A stretch of 64,000 bases of DNA from Chryseobacterium bernardetii (GTDB lineage Bacteria; Bacteroidota; Bacteroidia; Flavobacteriales; Weeksellaceae): assembly GCF_003815975.1 (NCBI RefSeq), contig NZ_CP033932.1, forward strand, positions 868,001 to 932,000, written 5' to 3'. The position numbers and the translations under genes were made by a program. How positions within the stretch are numbered: position 1 is the stretch's first letter; each line of letters starts with the position of its first letter. The notes below the pieces were generated by a model. It ran no database searches. It saw nothing but the letters and a program-made list of their open reading frames with translations, and had not been told where the DNA came from. Positions 33,190-43,500 of the stretch are shown here, piece by piece.

Positions 33190-35457
33190 ATGACTTTTGA
33201 TATTGATATGATCAAAAAAGTGTATGAGCGTTACCCAGAAAGAATTGCTGCGGCAAGACAAATAGTGGGAAAACCTCTTACCCTTTCGGAAAAAATTCTT
33301 TACACCCACCTTTGGGAAGGAAATGCTACACAGGCATATGAAAGAGGAAACTCTTATGTAGATTTTGCACCGGATAGAGTGGCTATGCAGGATGCAACAG
33401 CGCAAATGGCCCTTTTACAGTTCATGCAGGCTGGGAAAGCTAAAGTAGCTGTACCTTCAACAGCTCATGCGGATCACCTGATCCAGGCGAAAGTAGGTGC
33501 TGATAAAGACTTACAGGAAGGAATCAACAAAAACTCTGAGGTATTCAACTTCTTAAGTTCTGTATGTGACAAATACGGAATTGGATTCTGGAAGCCGGGA
33601 GCTGGGATCATTCACCAGGTTGTACTGGAAAACTATGCTTTCCCTGGAGGAATGATGATTGGAACCGACTCACACACTGTAAACGCTGGTGGGCTAGGAA
33701 TGGTTGCCATTGGTGTAGGGGGTGCAGATGCGGTAGATGTAATGGCAGGAATGGCATGGGAACTTAAAATGCCTAAACTTATCGGGGTAAAATTAACCGG
33801 TAAAATGAACGGATGGACCTCTGCAAAAGATGTTATATTAAAAGTAGCAGGAATCCTTACTGTAAAAGGAGGTACGGGATGTATTGTAGAATACTTCGGT
33901 GAAGGAGCAGAATCTCTTTCAGCAACAGGTAAAGGAACTATCTGTAACATGGGTGCTGAAATTGGAGCTACTACTTCTACTTTCGGGTATGATGATTCTA
34001 TGAGAAGATATCTTGCGGCTACCGGAAGACAGGATGTAGTAGATGCAGCGGATAAAATTGCAGAACACTTAACAGGCGATGCTGAGGTATACGCCAACCC
34101 TGAACAATATTTCGACCAACTAATAGAAATTAACCTTTCTGAACTAACTCCACACTTAAACGGGCCTTTCACTCCGGACCTGGCAACTCCAGTTGCTGAA
34201 TTCAGAGCTAAAGCTGAAGCAAACGGATGGCCATTAGAAGTTGAGTGGGCACTTATCGGTTCTTGTACCAATTCTTCTTATGAAGATCTGTCAAGAGCAG
34301 CTTCCATTGTAGAAGATGCAGTATCGAAAGGTGTTAAGCCTAAAGCTATTTTAGGGATTAATCCTGGTTCTGAGCAGGTTAAATTTACAGCCGAAAGAGA
34401 TGGTTTCTTAAATTCATTCAGAAAATTTGAAAACGCAAGAATCTTTACTAACGCTTGCGGACCTTGTATTGGACAATGGGACAGAGAAGGGGCTGAAAAA
34501 GGAGAAAAAAACTCTATTATCCACTCATTCAACAGAAACTTTGCAAAAAGAGCTGACGGTAACCCCAATACCCATGCATTCGTAGCGTCTCCTGAAATGG
34601 TAGCTGCTGTGGCAATCTCTGGTAGATTAGATTTCAACCCTATTACAGATACTTTAACAAACGAATCCGGTGAGCAGGTAAAACTTGATGAGCCTAAAGG
34701 TTACGAACTTCCTGCAAAAGGATTTGCTGTAGATGATAACGGATATCAGGCACCTTCTGAAGATGGTTCCAGAGTAGTTGTTAATGTAAGTCCTACTTCA
34801 GACAGACTTCAGTTATTAGAGGAATTCCCGGCTTGGGACGGCAAAAACATTACAGGAGCAAAAGTATTGATCAAAGCGTTCGGAAAATGTACTACTGACC
34901 ACATTTCTATGGCTGGGCCATGGTTAAAATACAGAGGTCACTTAGACAATATTTCTAACAATATGTTGATTGGAGCTGTGAACGCTTACAATATGGAAAC
35001 CAACCGCGTTAAAAATGAATTAACGGGTGAATATGGAGAAGTTCCTGCCGTACAGAGAGCTTATAAAGCTGCAGGAGTACCAACAATTGTTGTAGGAGAT
35101 CAGAACTATGGTGAAGGTTCATCAAGAGAACATGCCGCCATGGAACCTAGACACCTTGGTGTAAAAGCGGTATTGGTAAAGTCATTTGCGAGAATTCACG
35201 AAACCAACCTTAAGAAACAAGGTATGCTTGCGTTAACTTTTGCCAATGAGGCAGATTATGACAAAATTCAGGAAGATGACACCGTTAACTTCTTAGATCT
35301 TGACCAGTTTGCCCCGGGAAAACAATTTACTTTAGAATTTATCCACAAAGACGGAACTAAAGACATCATCATGGCGAACCACACTTACAATGATCAGCAG
35401 ATTGATTGGTTCAAGGCCGGTTCTGCTCTAAACCTGATTAAACAACAAGAGAAATAA
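33190..35457 (+). CDS. acnA: Aconitate hydratase, mitochondrial type
   Basis: 755 residues, the shorter A/mitochondrial form without the HEAT domain. Iron-sulfur ligands are C359 ([10 protein letters not shown]), C423 and C426 ([10 protein letters not shown]). Other family parts are [36 protein letters not shown] and [20 protein letters not shown]. Same reaction as AcnB but a different family branch. Because the acnB terminator lies between them, the two can be regulated apart, for example one stable under oxidative stress. It ends in a perfect palindromic terminator. Confidence 0.96.
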   Translation: MTFDIDMIKKVYERYPERIAAARQIVGKPLTLSEKILYTHLWEGNATQAYERGNSYVDFAPDRVAMQDATAQMALLQFMQAGKAKVAVPSTAHADHLIQAKVGADKDLQEGINKNSEVFNFLSSVCDKYGIGFWKPGAGIIHQVVLENYAFPGGMMIGTDSHTVNAGGLGMVAIGVGGADAVDVMAGMAWELKMPKLIGVKLTGKMNGWTSAKDVILKVAGILTVKGGTGCIVEYFGEGAESLSATGKGTICNMGAEIGATTSTFGYDDSMRRYLAATGRQDVVDAADKIAEHLTGDAEVYANPEQYFDQLIEINLSELTPHLNGPFTPDLATPVAEFRAKAEANGWPLEVEWALIGSCTNSSYEDLSRAASIVEDAVSKGVKPKAILGINPGSEQVKFTAERDGFLNSFRKFENARIFTNACGPCIGQWDREGAEKGEKNSIIHSFNRNFAKRADGNPNTHAFVASPEMVAAVAISGRLDFNPITDTLTNESGEQVKLDEPKGYELPAKGFAVDDNGYQAPSEDGSRVVVNVSPTSDRLQLLEEFPAWDGKNITGAKVLIKAFGKCTTDHISMAGPWLKYRGHLDNISNNMLIGAVNAYNMETNRVKNELTGEYGEVPAVQRAYKAAGVPTIVVGDQNYGEGSSREHAAMEPRHLGVKAVLVKSFARIHETNLKKQGMLALTFANEADYDKIQEDDTVNFLDLDQFAPGKQFTLEFIHKDGTKDIIMANHTYNDQQIDWFKAGSALNLIKQQEK

Positions 35458-35484
35458 GAATTAATTGTTAGATCGATTAATGAT

Positions 35485-35516
35485 AAAAGACGGCTTCAAT
35501 TGAAGCCGTCTTTTTT
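35485..35516 (+). terminator. acnA terminator
   Basis: AAAAGACGGCTTCAATTGAAGCCGTCTTTTTT, a perfect palindrome with T-runs (32 nt, arms of about 14). Confidence 0.85.
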
Positions 35517-35624
35517 GTCTCTACTATGGTATAATAGTCATATCATATTTATTCATAAAGCCATACGCAGATTCTGCTGGCTGTATACTTCAAAACCTTA
35601 TAGACTTTAAAACTCCCCCCTATT

Positions 35625-36299
35625 CTATTTTAATCTCCCTAGCAGATTAGATCTATAACTGTCTCCTATCGGAATTTCATGTTCTGATACCTTCAGCTTT
35701 TTCGCTCCAATACTTTTGATTTTATCCAGATTAATGATAAAAGACTTATGAATTCTTACAAACTTAGTAGGCAGTTGGTTTTCTAAAGATTTAAGAGTAT
35801 CCAGAACAATATATTCTTCTCCGACAGTCCGGATATTCACATAATCTTTAATACTTTCAATATAAAGGATTTCATTAAAATTGATACGATGCTGCTGCCC
35901 TGATGATTTAACGAAAAAACAGGCCTCTTCTTCCTGAAAAGAAAACCGTTCCTGAGCCTTTATAGCACTTTTCAGAAACCTTTCAAAAGACACTGGCTTC
36001 AGAAGATAATCAACAATATTATGTTCATACCCTTCCAATGCATATTCTGAATAAGCTGTTGTTAAAATAAACTTTTGTTTGGCTCCTACAATCTTCATGA
36101 AATTAATTCCTGTAAGTTCCGGCATCTGGATATCCAGAAAGATAAGATCTGAATTATTATTTTGAATATATTCTAATGCTTCAATAGGATTTTCTGTGGA
36201 AAAAACCAGCTCAAGAAAAGGAATTTTCTGTACATACTGTTCCAGAAGTGAAATGGCCAGAGGTTCGTCATCAACAATGATACATTTTATTTTATTCAT
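35625..36299 (-). CDS. LytTR-family response regulator
   Basis: 224 residues from the ATG at 36299 (MNKIKCIIVDDE). Receiver domain about 1-120 with phospho-acceptor D56 (IFLDIQMPELTG), followed by the LytTR DNA-binding domain (about 130-224; FVRIHKSFIINLDKIKSIG and EIPIGDSYR). The start overlaps the last 8 nt of the kinase gene, so they are translated together. LytTR regulators control virulence, polymer or stress genes in other species; the target here is unknown. It is followed by the short gap to acnA's terminator. Confidence 0.93.
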   Translation of the reverse strand: MNKIKCIIVDDEPLAISLLEQYVQKIPFLELVFSTENPIEALEYIQNNNSDLIFLDIQMPELTGINFMKIVGAKQKFILTTAYSEYALEGYEHNIVDYLLKPVSFERFLKSAIKAQERFSFQEEEACFFVKSSGQQHRINFNEILYIESIKDYVNIRTVGEEYIVLDTLKSLENQLPTKFVRIHKSFIINLDKIKSIGAKKLKVSEHEIPIGDSYRSNLLGRLK

Positions 36300-37299
36300 C
36301 CCGCAAATCAATTTTTAAATCTACAACAAATTCTGTTTCGGAATCTTTGATATTCAAATCATGCTTTGGATATAATATTTCCAGTCTTTTTTTTACATTC
36401 TGAATGCCAATTCCGGAAACGGGATCTTTCATCTTATTTTTTTTAAAGTTTAAAAGATAAAAATGCAATACTTTATCCCGGTCAGAAACTTTAAGTTCAA
36501 ATCCTTTACCACGAAGATCTCCATGTTTAAAAGCATTTTCAACAAATGGAACCAAAAGCATTGGTGAAATATTCAAATAAGGATGTTCAATATTTTTTTC
36601 TACAAGAATAAGTTCCGGATTTCTGAGTCTCAATTTTTCCAGCTCGATCAGGCTGTCAATATATCCTATCTCCTTATCCAAAGAAATGAAGTCTCCTTCG
36701 AGGTCTTTTGCACTGTATCTCAGCAATTGTCCAAGTTCTTCAATGGCTGGCAATGCTTTTTCCGATTTCTGATAAACCAGTGAGTAAATATTGTTTAAAG
36801 TGTTAAAGATAAAATGCGGATTAATCTGGGTTTTTAAAGCCTTCAATTCTGCATTTTTCTTTTCTTCCACCAACCGGAGTCTTTCTGCATCGAGCGAGGA
36901 GTATATTTTAAACAAACAGAAAACCGTACTGATGAAAATAGACGTTACACTGTTGTAAATATTATCAAAAAAATAATATCCAAAATTAGTTCCTTCAGGA
37001 TAGTTACTTACTCCTCCAAAATAAGGCAGCAAGACCTCATCTGTAAAATATCGTATCACCACAAAGCAGGTAACGCTTATAGAAAAACCTACAATGGTTT
37101 TATAAAGTTTGTTAATATCAAAAAATCGGGGTACAATAATGAAAAAGTTAAAGTAAAAGCAAATTAAGCTGGTCAGCAGATAAGTGAATTTAAACTCAAT
37201 ATGTTGTGTATCATAGACAAAATAAGGAACAATAATAGTTCCTACCAAAAACATGGTCCAGTAAAAAATATGGAGGAAAATCAGTTGTCTTTGTTTCAT
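36292..37299 (-). CDS. LytS-type sensor histidine kinase
   Basis: 335 residues from the ATG at 37299 (MKQRQLIFLH). Four membrane segments: about 9-29, 38-58, 69-85 and 116-134. A linker leads to the His_kinase (PF06580) domain with H162 in KTQINPHFIFNTLNN, followed by the HATPase domain ending near GIQNVKKRLEILYP. A -7 box TATTTTTG ends 4 nt before the ATG, which would make the mRNA almost leaderless. It probably senses a membrane-linked signal and phosphorylates the adjacent LytTR regulator. Confidence 0.9.
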   Translation of the reverse strand: MKQRQLIFLHIFYWTMFLVGTIIVPYFVYDTQHIEFKFTYLLTSLICFYFNFFIIVPRFFDINKLYKTIVGFSISVTCFVVIRYFTDEVLLPYFGGVSNYPEGTNFGYYFFDNIYNSVTSIFISTVFCLFKIYSSLDAERLRLVEEKKNAELKALKTQINPHFIFNTLNNIYSLVYQKSEKALPAIEELGQLLRYSAKDLEGDFISLDKEIGYIDSLIELEKLRLRNPELILVEKNIEHPYLNISPMLLVPFVENAFKHGDLRGKGFELKVSDRDKVLHFYLLNFKKNKMKDPVSGIGIQNVKKRLEILYPKHDLNIKDSETEFVVDLKIDLRDE

Positions 37300-37303
37300 A
37301 ACA

Positions 37304-37311
37304 CAAAAATA
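37304..37311 (-). promoter_or_regulatory. LytS-type kinase gene -7 box
   Basis: The minus strand reads TATTTTTG, 4 nt before the ATG. No TTG was seen at the -33 position. Confidence 0.45.
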
Positions 37312-37413
37312 ATTTTTCCGGCGTATCCAGCACCCTGTTTTCGATAAACCCGGCAATTTTATCGATGAAAATAAATTCAAAGGGTAAATAATCCGCTTTA
37401 TCTAAAGGCTATT

Positions 37414-37442
37414 TTGAGAGAGATCTCCCACCAATACCTTTG
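37414..37442 (+). promoter_or_regulatory. DUF5694 gene promoter
   Basis: TTG (37414-37416), 18 nt, then TACCTTTG (37435-37442), about 51 nt before the gene. Confidence 0.5.
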
Positions 37443-37493
37443 CTTTAGAAAATAACTCGATAATTATAATAATTCATTAAAAAACAAAAAGCC

Positions 37494-38333
37494 ATGAAAA
37501 CCATTATTTATATTTTCTTACTTTCCCTTCCAACCTTTATTTTAGCACAAAAACAACCTTCAGAATATTTCAAAAACCCTAAAACTAAGGTATTGGTGGT
37601 AGGGTCTTTCCATTTCGATTATCCCAATCTGGATGCTATCAAAATAAAAAAGGAAGACCAAATTGATGTTCTATCTCCTAAAACAGCTCAGGAAGTGACG
37701 GAGCTTGTAGAATACATCAAAAAATTCAAACCAACAAAAATTGCTATCGAGGCATGGCCGGAATGGAATGCCAATGAGAAGCTGAAAGAGTACAATAAAG
37801 GGAAATACAGAGATCAGAGGGATGAGCGTTATCAACTGGCTATCCGTATTGCCAGTGAAATGAAGATTAATGAAATTTCCAGTATTGATGCGGGATCTGT
37901 TTGGGAAGATCTTCAGGAAAGATTTGGTAAAACAGATTCTCTGTTTTTCAAAAAAATCTCGCAGGATTACGATTTTAAAAGTGAAGACCCGGTTGCCCAG
38001 CAATTTGTTACCTTCTTTAAAAATTCTGATCGCAAGAACTTCTCTTCACTGCTTAAAACATTTCAGTATATGAACAGTAAGGAAAGTCATCTTTACGGCT
38101 ATGGAGCCTACCTGAGCGGAGATTTTAAGCTAAGAGCCCATGATGGTGCAGATATGCTTGCATTGTATTGGTATGACCGAAATCTAAGAATGTTCCGTAA
38201 TATCCAGAATATTCCTCACACTGCGGAAGACAGAATCCTTATCATTACCGGAAATGGTCATGCCGCGGTATTAAGACAACTTTTTACTTATTCAGCGGAA
38301 TATGATTTCGTAGAGTTTTCATCTTTGAAATGA
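37494..38333 (+). CDS. DUF5694 (TraB-like) secreted protein
   Basis: 279 residues. Signal peptide about 1-18 (IIYIFLLSLPTFILAQ). The mature part starts with a region recalling TraB/PrgY-like proteins (VLVVGSFHFDYPN near 34-46, IAIEAWPEWN near 84) and ends with ITGNGHAAVLRQLF near 252, where the GNGH resembles a catalytic-type motif conserved in the family. The activity is unknown; some TraB-type proteins are proposed metallopeptidases. It is divergent from the LytS kinase gene and 67 nt before the following barrel-protein gene, perhaps in its operon. Confidence 0.78.
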   Translation: MKTIIYIFLLSLPTFILAQKQPSEYFKNPKTKVLVVGSFHFDYPNLDAIKIKKEDQIDVLSPKTAQEVTELVEYIKKFKPTKIAIEAWPEWNANEKLKEYNKGKYRDQRDERYQLAIRIASEMKINEISSIDAGSVWEDLQERFGKTDSLFFKKISQDYDFKSEDPVAQQFVTFFKNSDRKNFSSLLKTFQYMNSKESHLYGYGAYLSGDFKLRAHDGADMLALYWYDRNLRMFRNIQNIPHTAEDRILIITGNGHAAVLRQLFTYSAEYDFVEFSSLK

Positions 38334-38400
38334 TAAAATCTTTTGGGTGCTGTAACAAAGTTTCTTTTTTAGCGTCTAACCAGATAGTAGTAAAAACATT

Positions 38401-40644
38401 ATGAAGAAAACTCTATTTGCCTTATCATTAATAAGTTCAGCACTTGCCTTTTCACAGGAAAAAGGAAATAATACGGCTAAAGAAAAACAAATCGACGGCA
38501 TTGTTATCACTAAAACTAAAAAAGCCGTTGAACAAAAAGCAGACCGTACCATTTTTGATTTTTCTGAGCAACCTCAGCTTAATAACGGGAATGTCTTAGA
38601 AGGAATCAAAAAGCTACCCGGGCTTGTTGCCACAGACATTGCAGGGATGATGTACCAAGGAAAAATGCTTGACGTTTACCTTAACGGAAGGCCTTTAAAC
38701 ATTACCTCCAATGAATTGAATTCTTTTCTTGAAAGTATGCCGGCCAACTCTGTAGAGAGAATTGAAGTTGTTACACAGCCCGGAGCAGAATTTCCTGCTA
38801 CATCAGGAGGTGCAGTTATGAATATTATTACGAATAAAAATGCCAATAAGTACTTAAGCGCAACATATTCCGGAAATTACACTTTCACCAATTACGACAA
38901 ATACAGAAGCAGAACTACAAACTCTTTGAATTTAAATGCCAGAAATAAATATTTCGGATGGCAGCTTAATGTAGGACAAAATTATCGTGAAAGTATGATG
39001 AATACACAACAGGATGATTTATTGAACGGTAATACGGATAGATTTGCCCGTACTTATTTTGCTAAGACAGGAATAACTTTTGACCTTGGGCAGGACAGAT
39101 TGTTGCTGAACTATGATATTTATCACAATAACAATGATAATTATACTTTAAGTGATGGTAAAGGTGACAGAACCTACGATGAGAATTCACCTAATAAAGT
39201 TTATATCAGAGATTATACTTTCGGATCTTCAGATGCTGCAAGAACCAATACAGTAAGGCAGGAAGCTGTGGTTACCTATCAGAAACGCTTCTCTGATAAA
39301 TCTCAGAAATTAGATTTCCAGTTGGGTTATACAAAGGCCTACACTAAGTTTGGACAGGATAATATATTCTTTGACAAAACTTTTGAAAAAACTTCTACTC
39401 TGCCTGAACAGCGTCTTCCAACAACAACTCTGGGAAATGTGTTAAGCAATAATTCTGATATGAGAATTGCTAACTTTAAGGTTGATTATTCTCAACCCAT
39501 CAAGCTTCTTGATGGAGGAAAAGTGAGTGCCGGAGGATTATATGAAAGACAGGATTATGATACGGAAAGTAAAGGGTTAAAAAACCTTGAATACCAAAGA
39601 CAGACTGCTTCTACTTATCTTGAATTCCAGGCTAAATTGAAAAAATTTGATTTCACGTTAGGATCACGTTTTGAAAACTACGACATTTCCGGAATCACCA
39701 GATATTTTGATAAAGACGGAAAGCTTGTTCAGGCTGATCTGCTTCCATTTGATAAGTTTAAATTCTTTCCGAATGCCAGTATACAGTACAACCTGATGAA
39801 CCAGGTATATGTGGCCGCGAACTACAACAAAAAGATCTCCTTACCAAGTATTTCTGCCCTAAACCCGAATAATACCACATTTGGAGGTCCGAATACTCAA
39901 ATTACAGGTAATGCCAATCTTCAGCCTACCATTTTTGATAACTATGAGTTGAAAATTTCTGCTTTTGATTATGCATTCATCGGATATAGTGTAAGCTCAG
40001 CCAGCAATCAGGTGGCACAAATTATTAGAAAAGATGGTAGAAACCTTTACAATGAGCAGATTAATATTTCTAATATGAAAATTCATAATTTCAATATTGG
40101 ACTTCCTGTTCCGTTTCAGATTTTTACCAAGTCCATAGGTGAGATTATGAAATCGAACTTCAATCCTGACAAAATGAACTTTATGTATATTTATGCAGGA
40201 TATCAGAAACATGAGATTGATAACCTCAACAATAAAGGATTCTGGATTCTTAACCTGATGACCCAGCTGATTCTTCCAAAAGATATTAAACTGACAGCAA
40301 ATTACAGCTACCTGACGCCAAAAGCAGGGTATTTTTACTTTACTGCAGAGAAACCATTCAGCAATAACTTAGATATTACCCTGACGAAAAAGTTTATGAA
40401 CAATCGCCTTACGGTTTCGGTTTTTGCGAATGACATTTTCAATGGCCAGATCATGCAGGTACGCTCCAATCCACCATCAGGAGAAAATGTAATGCTTAGA
40501 ACGAAATACGATTCAAGAAACTTCGGAATTTCCATCAATTATAAAATCCCAACCAGGAACAAATTGGCAAAAGAGGATCCAAATATCCTGAACCAAACCA
40601 AGAAAGAGGATAATGGTGGCGTTATGCAGCAAGGACAACAATAG
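38401..40644 (+). CDS. Outer-membrane beta-barrel protein, TonB-receptor-like
   Basis: 747 residues. Signal peptide about 1-19 (ending SALAFSQ), a plug-like domain (EGIKKLPGLVATDIAG, MLDVYLNGRPLNITSN, VERIEVVTQPGAEFPATSGG, VMNIITNKN), then a long barrel with the family pattern of OMP_b-brl_3 proteins. It lacks the N-terminal CarboxypepD (CNA-like) domain often found in that family. The tail is Lys/Gln/Gly-rich (QQGQQ). It may be a receptor for peptides or siderophores; the ligand is not identifiable. It is followed by a strong terminator. Confidence 0.83.
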   Translation: MKKTLFALSLISSALAFSQEKGNNTAKEKQIDGIVITKTKKAVEQKADRTIFDFSEQPQLNNGNVLEGIKKLPGLVATDIAGMMYQGKMLDVYLNGRPLNITSNELNSFLESMPANSVERIEVVTQPGAEFPATSGGAVMNIITNKNANKYLSATYSGNYTFTNYDKYRSRTTNSLNLNARNKYFGWQLNVGQNYRESMMNTQQDDLLNGNTDRFARTYFAKTGITFDLGQDRLLLNYDIYHNNNDNYTLSDGKGDRTYDENSPNKVYIRDYTFGSSDAARTNTVRQEAVVTYQKRFSDKSQKLDFQLGYTKAYTKFGQDNIFFDKTFEKTSTLPEQRLPTTTLGNVLSNNSDMRIANFKVDYSQPIKLLDGGKVSAGGLYERQDYDTESKGLKNLEYQRQTASTYLEFQAKLKKFDFTLGSRFENYDISGITRYFDKDGKLVQADLLPFDKFKFFPNASIQYNLMNQVYVAANYNKKISLPSISALNPNNTTFGGPNTQITGNANLQPTIFDNYELKISAFDYAFIGYSVSSASNQVAQIIRKDGRNLYNEQINISNMKIHNFNIGLPVPFQIFTKSIGEIMKSNFNPDKMNFMYIYAGYQKHEIDNLNNKGFWILNLMTQLILPKDIKLTANYSYLTPKAGYFYFTAEKPFSNNLDITLTKKFMNNRLTVSVFANDIFNGQIMQVRSNPPSGENVMLRTKYDSRNFGISINYKIPTRNKLAKEDPNILNQTKKEDNGGVMQQGQQ

Positions 40645-40663
40645 ACGTAAATGATTAATAACC

Positions 40664-40700
40664 AAAAATGAGGCAGTGATATGATTACTGCCTCATTTTT
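40664..40700. terminator. Terminator after the beta-barrel gene
   Basis: AAAAATGAGGCAGT and ACTGCCTCATTTTT, a perfect 14-bp stem with a T-run. It can end the plus-strand transcript and perhaps the thiF transcript from the other side. Confidence 0.85.
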
Positions 40701-40837
40701 ATTTCTTTTGATTTTAAGTGATAAAATATTTCACATTGATTTAACTGATAACGCATATTCCACCTTCATCATCATTTAAATTCTCCACCAGATCTGTGAA
40801 ACGGCATGACCTTCGAGAAACAAAAATCTAATCCATT

Positions 40838-41548
40838 TTAAAAATCTAAGGATTGGAATCTCCAGTTCATGGTATCAATTAAGGTTAACTGATTAAGATT
40901 TACAGGAAGACCTGTAATCAGTTTCAAGGTCTGAAGAGCCATCATACTTCCTACAATTCCTGGGAGCGCTCCCAGAACACCAAGGCTATCACAATCCGGC
41001 ATTTCTTCATCATAAGGAGGTTCGGGAAATATATCCCGTAGATTTTTGCTTCCCTGATGATTGAATACAGCTACTTGCCCGGAAAACCCTAAGATACTTC
41101 CGTATATCAGCGTTTTATTTAATGTAACACAGGTGTCATTCACAAGATATCTTGTTGAGAAATTATCGGAACCATCTACAATAAAATCATATTGAGAAAG
41201 TATCTCCGGGATATTAGAACCATCAATCTTTTGCTCAATACCCATTACTTTCACATGATGATTAAGATTGCTGACAAATTTTTCAGCACTCCTGATCTTC
41301 AATACTCCTACTTCATTTTCAGTGTGAATAATCTGTCGGTTAAGATTGTGAATTTCTACCCGATCAAAATCTGCAATACCTATGGTTCCGACCCCTGCAG
41401 CAGCCAGGTATTGAATCACAGGGCTTCCCAGACCGCCAGCTCCTATAACAAGAACTTTTGAAGCCATTATCTTTCTTTGTCCTTCCAGTCCTATTTCTTC
41501 AATAAAAATCTGACGGCTGTATCTTTTAAAAATATCCTCCTGATGCAT
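40838..41548 (-). CDS. thiF: ThiF/MoeB-family adenylyltransferase
   Basis: 236 residues. The ATP-binding GAGGLGSPVIQYLAAAG (about 37-53) is followed by DRVEIHNLNRQIIH, which carries the conserved Asp/Arg/Asn of the family, and DGSDNFSTRYLVNDTC. It adenylates the C-terminal Gly of ThiS before sulfur transfer. The last gene of the thiamine operon; its product pairs with thiS, 5.7 kb upstream in the same transcript. The usual zinc CxxC pair is not seen (one Cys in PDCDSLG), so it may instead serve molybdopterin (MoeB-like); the operon position favours ThiF. Confidence 0.82.
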   Translation of the reverse strand: MHQEDIFKRYSRQIFIEEIGLEGQRKIMASKVLVIGAGGLGSPVIQYLAAAGVGTIGIADFDRVEIHNLNRQIIHTENEVGVLKIRSAEKFVSNLNHHVKVMGIEQKIDGSNIPEILSQYDFIVDGSDNFSTRYLVNDTCVTLNKTLIYGSILGFSGQVAVFNHQGSKNLRDIFPEPPYDEEMPDCDSLGVLGALPGIVGSMMALQTLKLITGLPVNLNQLTLIDTMNWRFQSLDF

Positions 41549-41594
41549 TTAAGCTATATTATTTTAAACCATTAAGGATTCTAAAAATTGAAAA

Positions 41595-42713
41595 TTAAAA
41601 TCCACTATACACAGAATCCCAGTCTTTCATCACAGGATCATACCCTGATTTTTTAATCATGGTTTTAATCTCTTCCATACTTCGTTCATCACTGGTTTCA
41701 AACTGTTCCAGAGATTCTTTATCTACTGCATATCCTCCCGGATTGGTTTTTGAACCTGCACTCATTGCTGTTGCCCCCAGAGATACAATATTATTCCTGA
41801 AAACTTCATTTTCTCTGGTAGAAATGGAAATTTCAAGGTCTTCATTCCAGATTCTATAGGCACAAATGAGCTGAAGAAGATCTTTATCTTCCATAATAAA
41901 GTTAGGCTCAATAATACCTTCAGCGGGTCTGAGCCTTGGAAAAGAAACAGAAAACTTACTTCTCCAGTATTGTTTCTGAAGATAATTGATGTGCAAAGCA
42001 TTGAAAAAACTGTCTACACGCCAATCCTCCAGTCCAAGCAAAACACCCAGTCCCATTTTATGAATTCCGGCCCGGCCAATTCTGTCAGGGGTATCTAAAC
42101 GAAAATGGAAATTGGATTTTTTACCTTTCGGATGATATTCTTTATACACCTCCTGATGATAAGTTTCCTGATATACCAATACAGAATGTACTCCTTCTTC
42201 ATGAAGAATCCTGTATTCTTCCTCTTCTAAAGGCTGTACTTCAATAGAAATATTGGAGAAATGAGGTTTCAGCAGACGAACAGCATTTTGAAAGTAAGGA
42301 ACCCCTACGATTCTATGAGCTTCTCCACTCACCAAAAGAACATGACTCACTCCCATTGATTTCAAAACTGAACTTTCGGTTATCAGTTCTGAATCAGTAA
42401 GTGTTTTTCTTTTAAGTTTGTTATCCAAACTGAACCCACAATAGGTGCAGATATTCTGGCATTCATTACTCAGGTACAATGGAGCATACAGTTGGATCGT
42501 CTTCCCAAAACGTTTCTGAGTAAGGGCTCTTGTCATTGTTGCCATCAATTCCAGCTCCTGCGACGCTGCGGGTGAAAGCAGGTTCAGAAAATCATCGAGT
42601 GTTCTGTTTTTTTTCTGAAGACTGTTCCGAACATCGGATAGAGTTACTTTTTCAAGTCTGGTTTTTATTTCATCCCATTGGTATTGTTCGAAAACCTCCT
42701 TAAAACTATTCAT
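41595..42713 (-). CDS. thiH: 2-iminoacetate synthase (ThiH)
   Basis: 372 residues from the ATG at 42713, 10 nt after the thiG stop. Radical-SAM cluster ligands C85, C89 and C92 (CX3CX2C in LSNECQNICTYCGFS). It cleaves tyrosine to dehydroglycine, the imine that ThiG uses for the thiazole. Organisms with ThiH work without ThiO and do so in low-oxygen-tolerant pathways. Later parts (HRIVGVPYFQNAVRLL, MSAGSKTNPGGY) match the family. It is the second-last gene of the operon. Confidence 0.95.
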   Translation of the reverse strand: MNSFKEVFEQYQWDEIKTRLEKVTLSDVRNSLQKKNRTLDDFLNLLSPAASQELELMATMTRALTQKRFGKTIQLYAPLYLSNECQNICTYCGFSLDNKLKRKTLTDSELITESSVLKSMGVSHVLLVSGEAHRIVGVPYFQNAVRLLKPHFSNISIEVQPLEEEEYRILHEEGVHSVLVYQETYHQEVYKEYHPKGKKSNFHFRLDTPDRIGRAGIHKMGLGVLLGLEDWRVDSFFNALHINYLQKQYWRSKFSVSFPRLRPAEGIIEPNFIMEDKDLLQLICAYRIWNEDLEISISTRENEVFRNNIVSLGATAMSAGSKTNPGGYAVDKESLEQFETSDERSMEEIKTMIKKSGYDPVMKDWDSVYSGF

Positions 42714-42723
42714 TGTTCTCGTT

Positions 42724-43500
42724 TTATTCAAATAAAAATGACGTTAATGGACTTGATGCCTCGGCATGATTAGCTATAGCTCCCAATCCGGATTCAAAAG
42801 CTCTTCTTCCGGCAATTACCCCTTCTTTAAAAGCAACTGCCATATTCACCGGATTTCCGGCAACGGCAATAGCAGTATTAACCAAAACAGCATCTGCTCC
42901 TATCTCCATTGCTTTTGCAGCATCAGACGGCGCTCCTATTCCGGCATCTACAACAACAGGGACTTTACTTTGGCTAATGATGATTTCCAGGAAATCCAAT
43001 GTCCTTAATCCTTTATTCGTTCCAATAGGTGCGCCTAAAGGCATTACAACGGCTGTTCCTGCATCTTCAAGACGTTTGCATAAAACAGGATCGGCATGAA
43101 TATAAGGCATCACTATGAAACCTAGTTTAGCCAATTCTTCAGTTGCATATAAGGTTTCAATAGGATCCGGCAATAAATATTTAGGATCCGGATGAATTTC
43201 CAGTTTCACCCAGTTGGTTTCTAAAGCTTCTCTGGCTAATTGTGCTGCTAAAACCGCTTCTTTAGCCGTTCTTGCTCCCGAAGTATTGGGTAAAAGATGG
43301 ACATGGGTTCTTTTTAATGAGTCTAACAGATCATCTTCGGCTGACTGAGCATCAATTCTCTTTAAGGCCATAGTGACCATATTAGATTCTGAAGCAACAA
43401 CAGAGGCTGCCATATCTTCAAGGCTTCCGAATTTTCCTGTTCCTAAAAACAATCTCGATTCAAAAGTTCTGTCTGCTATTATTAATTTTTGATTATGCAT
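42724..43500 (-). CDS. thiG: Thiazole synthase
   Basis: 258 residues. ThiG barrel with [12 protein letters not shown] (near 14-25), [17 protein letters not shown] (its Lys forms the imine with deoxyxylulose 5-phosphate), [20 protein letters not shown] and [10 protein letters not shown]. It builds the thiazole from deoxyxylulose phosphate, dehydroglycine (ThiH) and sulfur on ThiS. Its start overlaps the thiE stop by 8 nt. Confidence 0.96.
   Translation of the reverse strand: MHNQKLIIADRTFESRLFLGTGKFGSLEDMAASVVASESNMVTMALKRIDAQSAEDDLLDSLKRTHVHLLPNTSGARTAKEAVLAAQLAREALETNWVKLEIHPDPKYLLPDPIETLYATEELAKLGFIVMPYIHADPVLCKRLEDAGTAVVMPLGAPIGTNKGLRTLDFLEIIISQSKVPVVVDAGIGAPSDAAKAMEIGADAVLVNTAIAVAGNPVNMAVAFKEGVIAGRRAFESGLGAIANHAEASSPLTSFLFE

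Noticed and set aside
33633..34271. A 212-codon open frame on the minus strand inside acnA.
   Set aside because: It lies opposite a well-supported aconitase gene, has a low-complexity Pro/Ser-rich composition, no start context and no family resemblance. It is a shadow frame.
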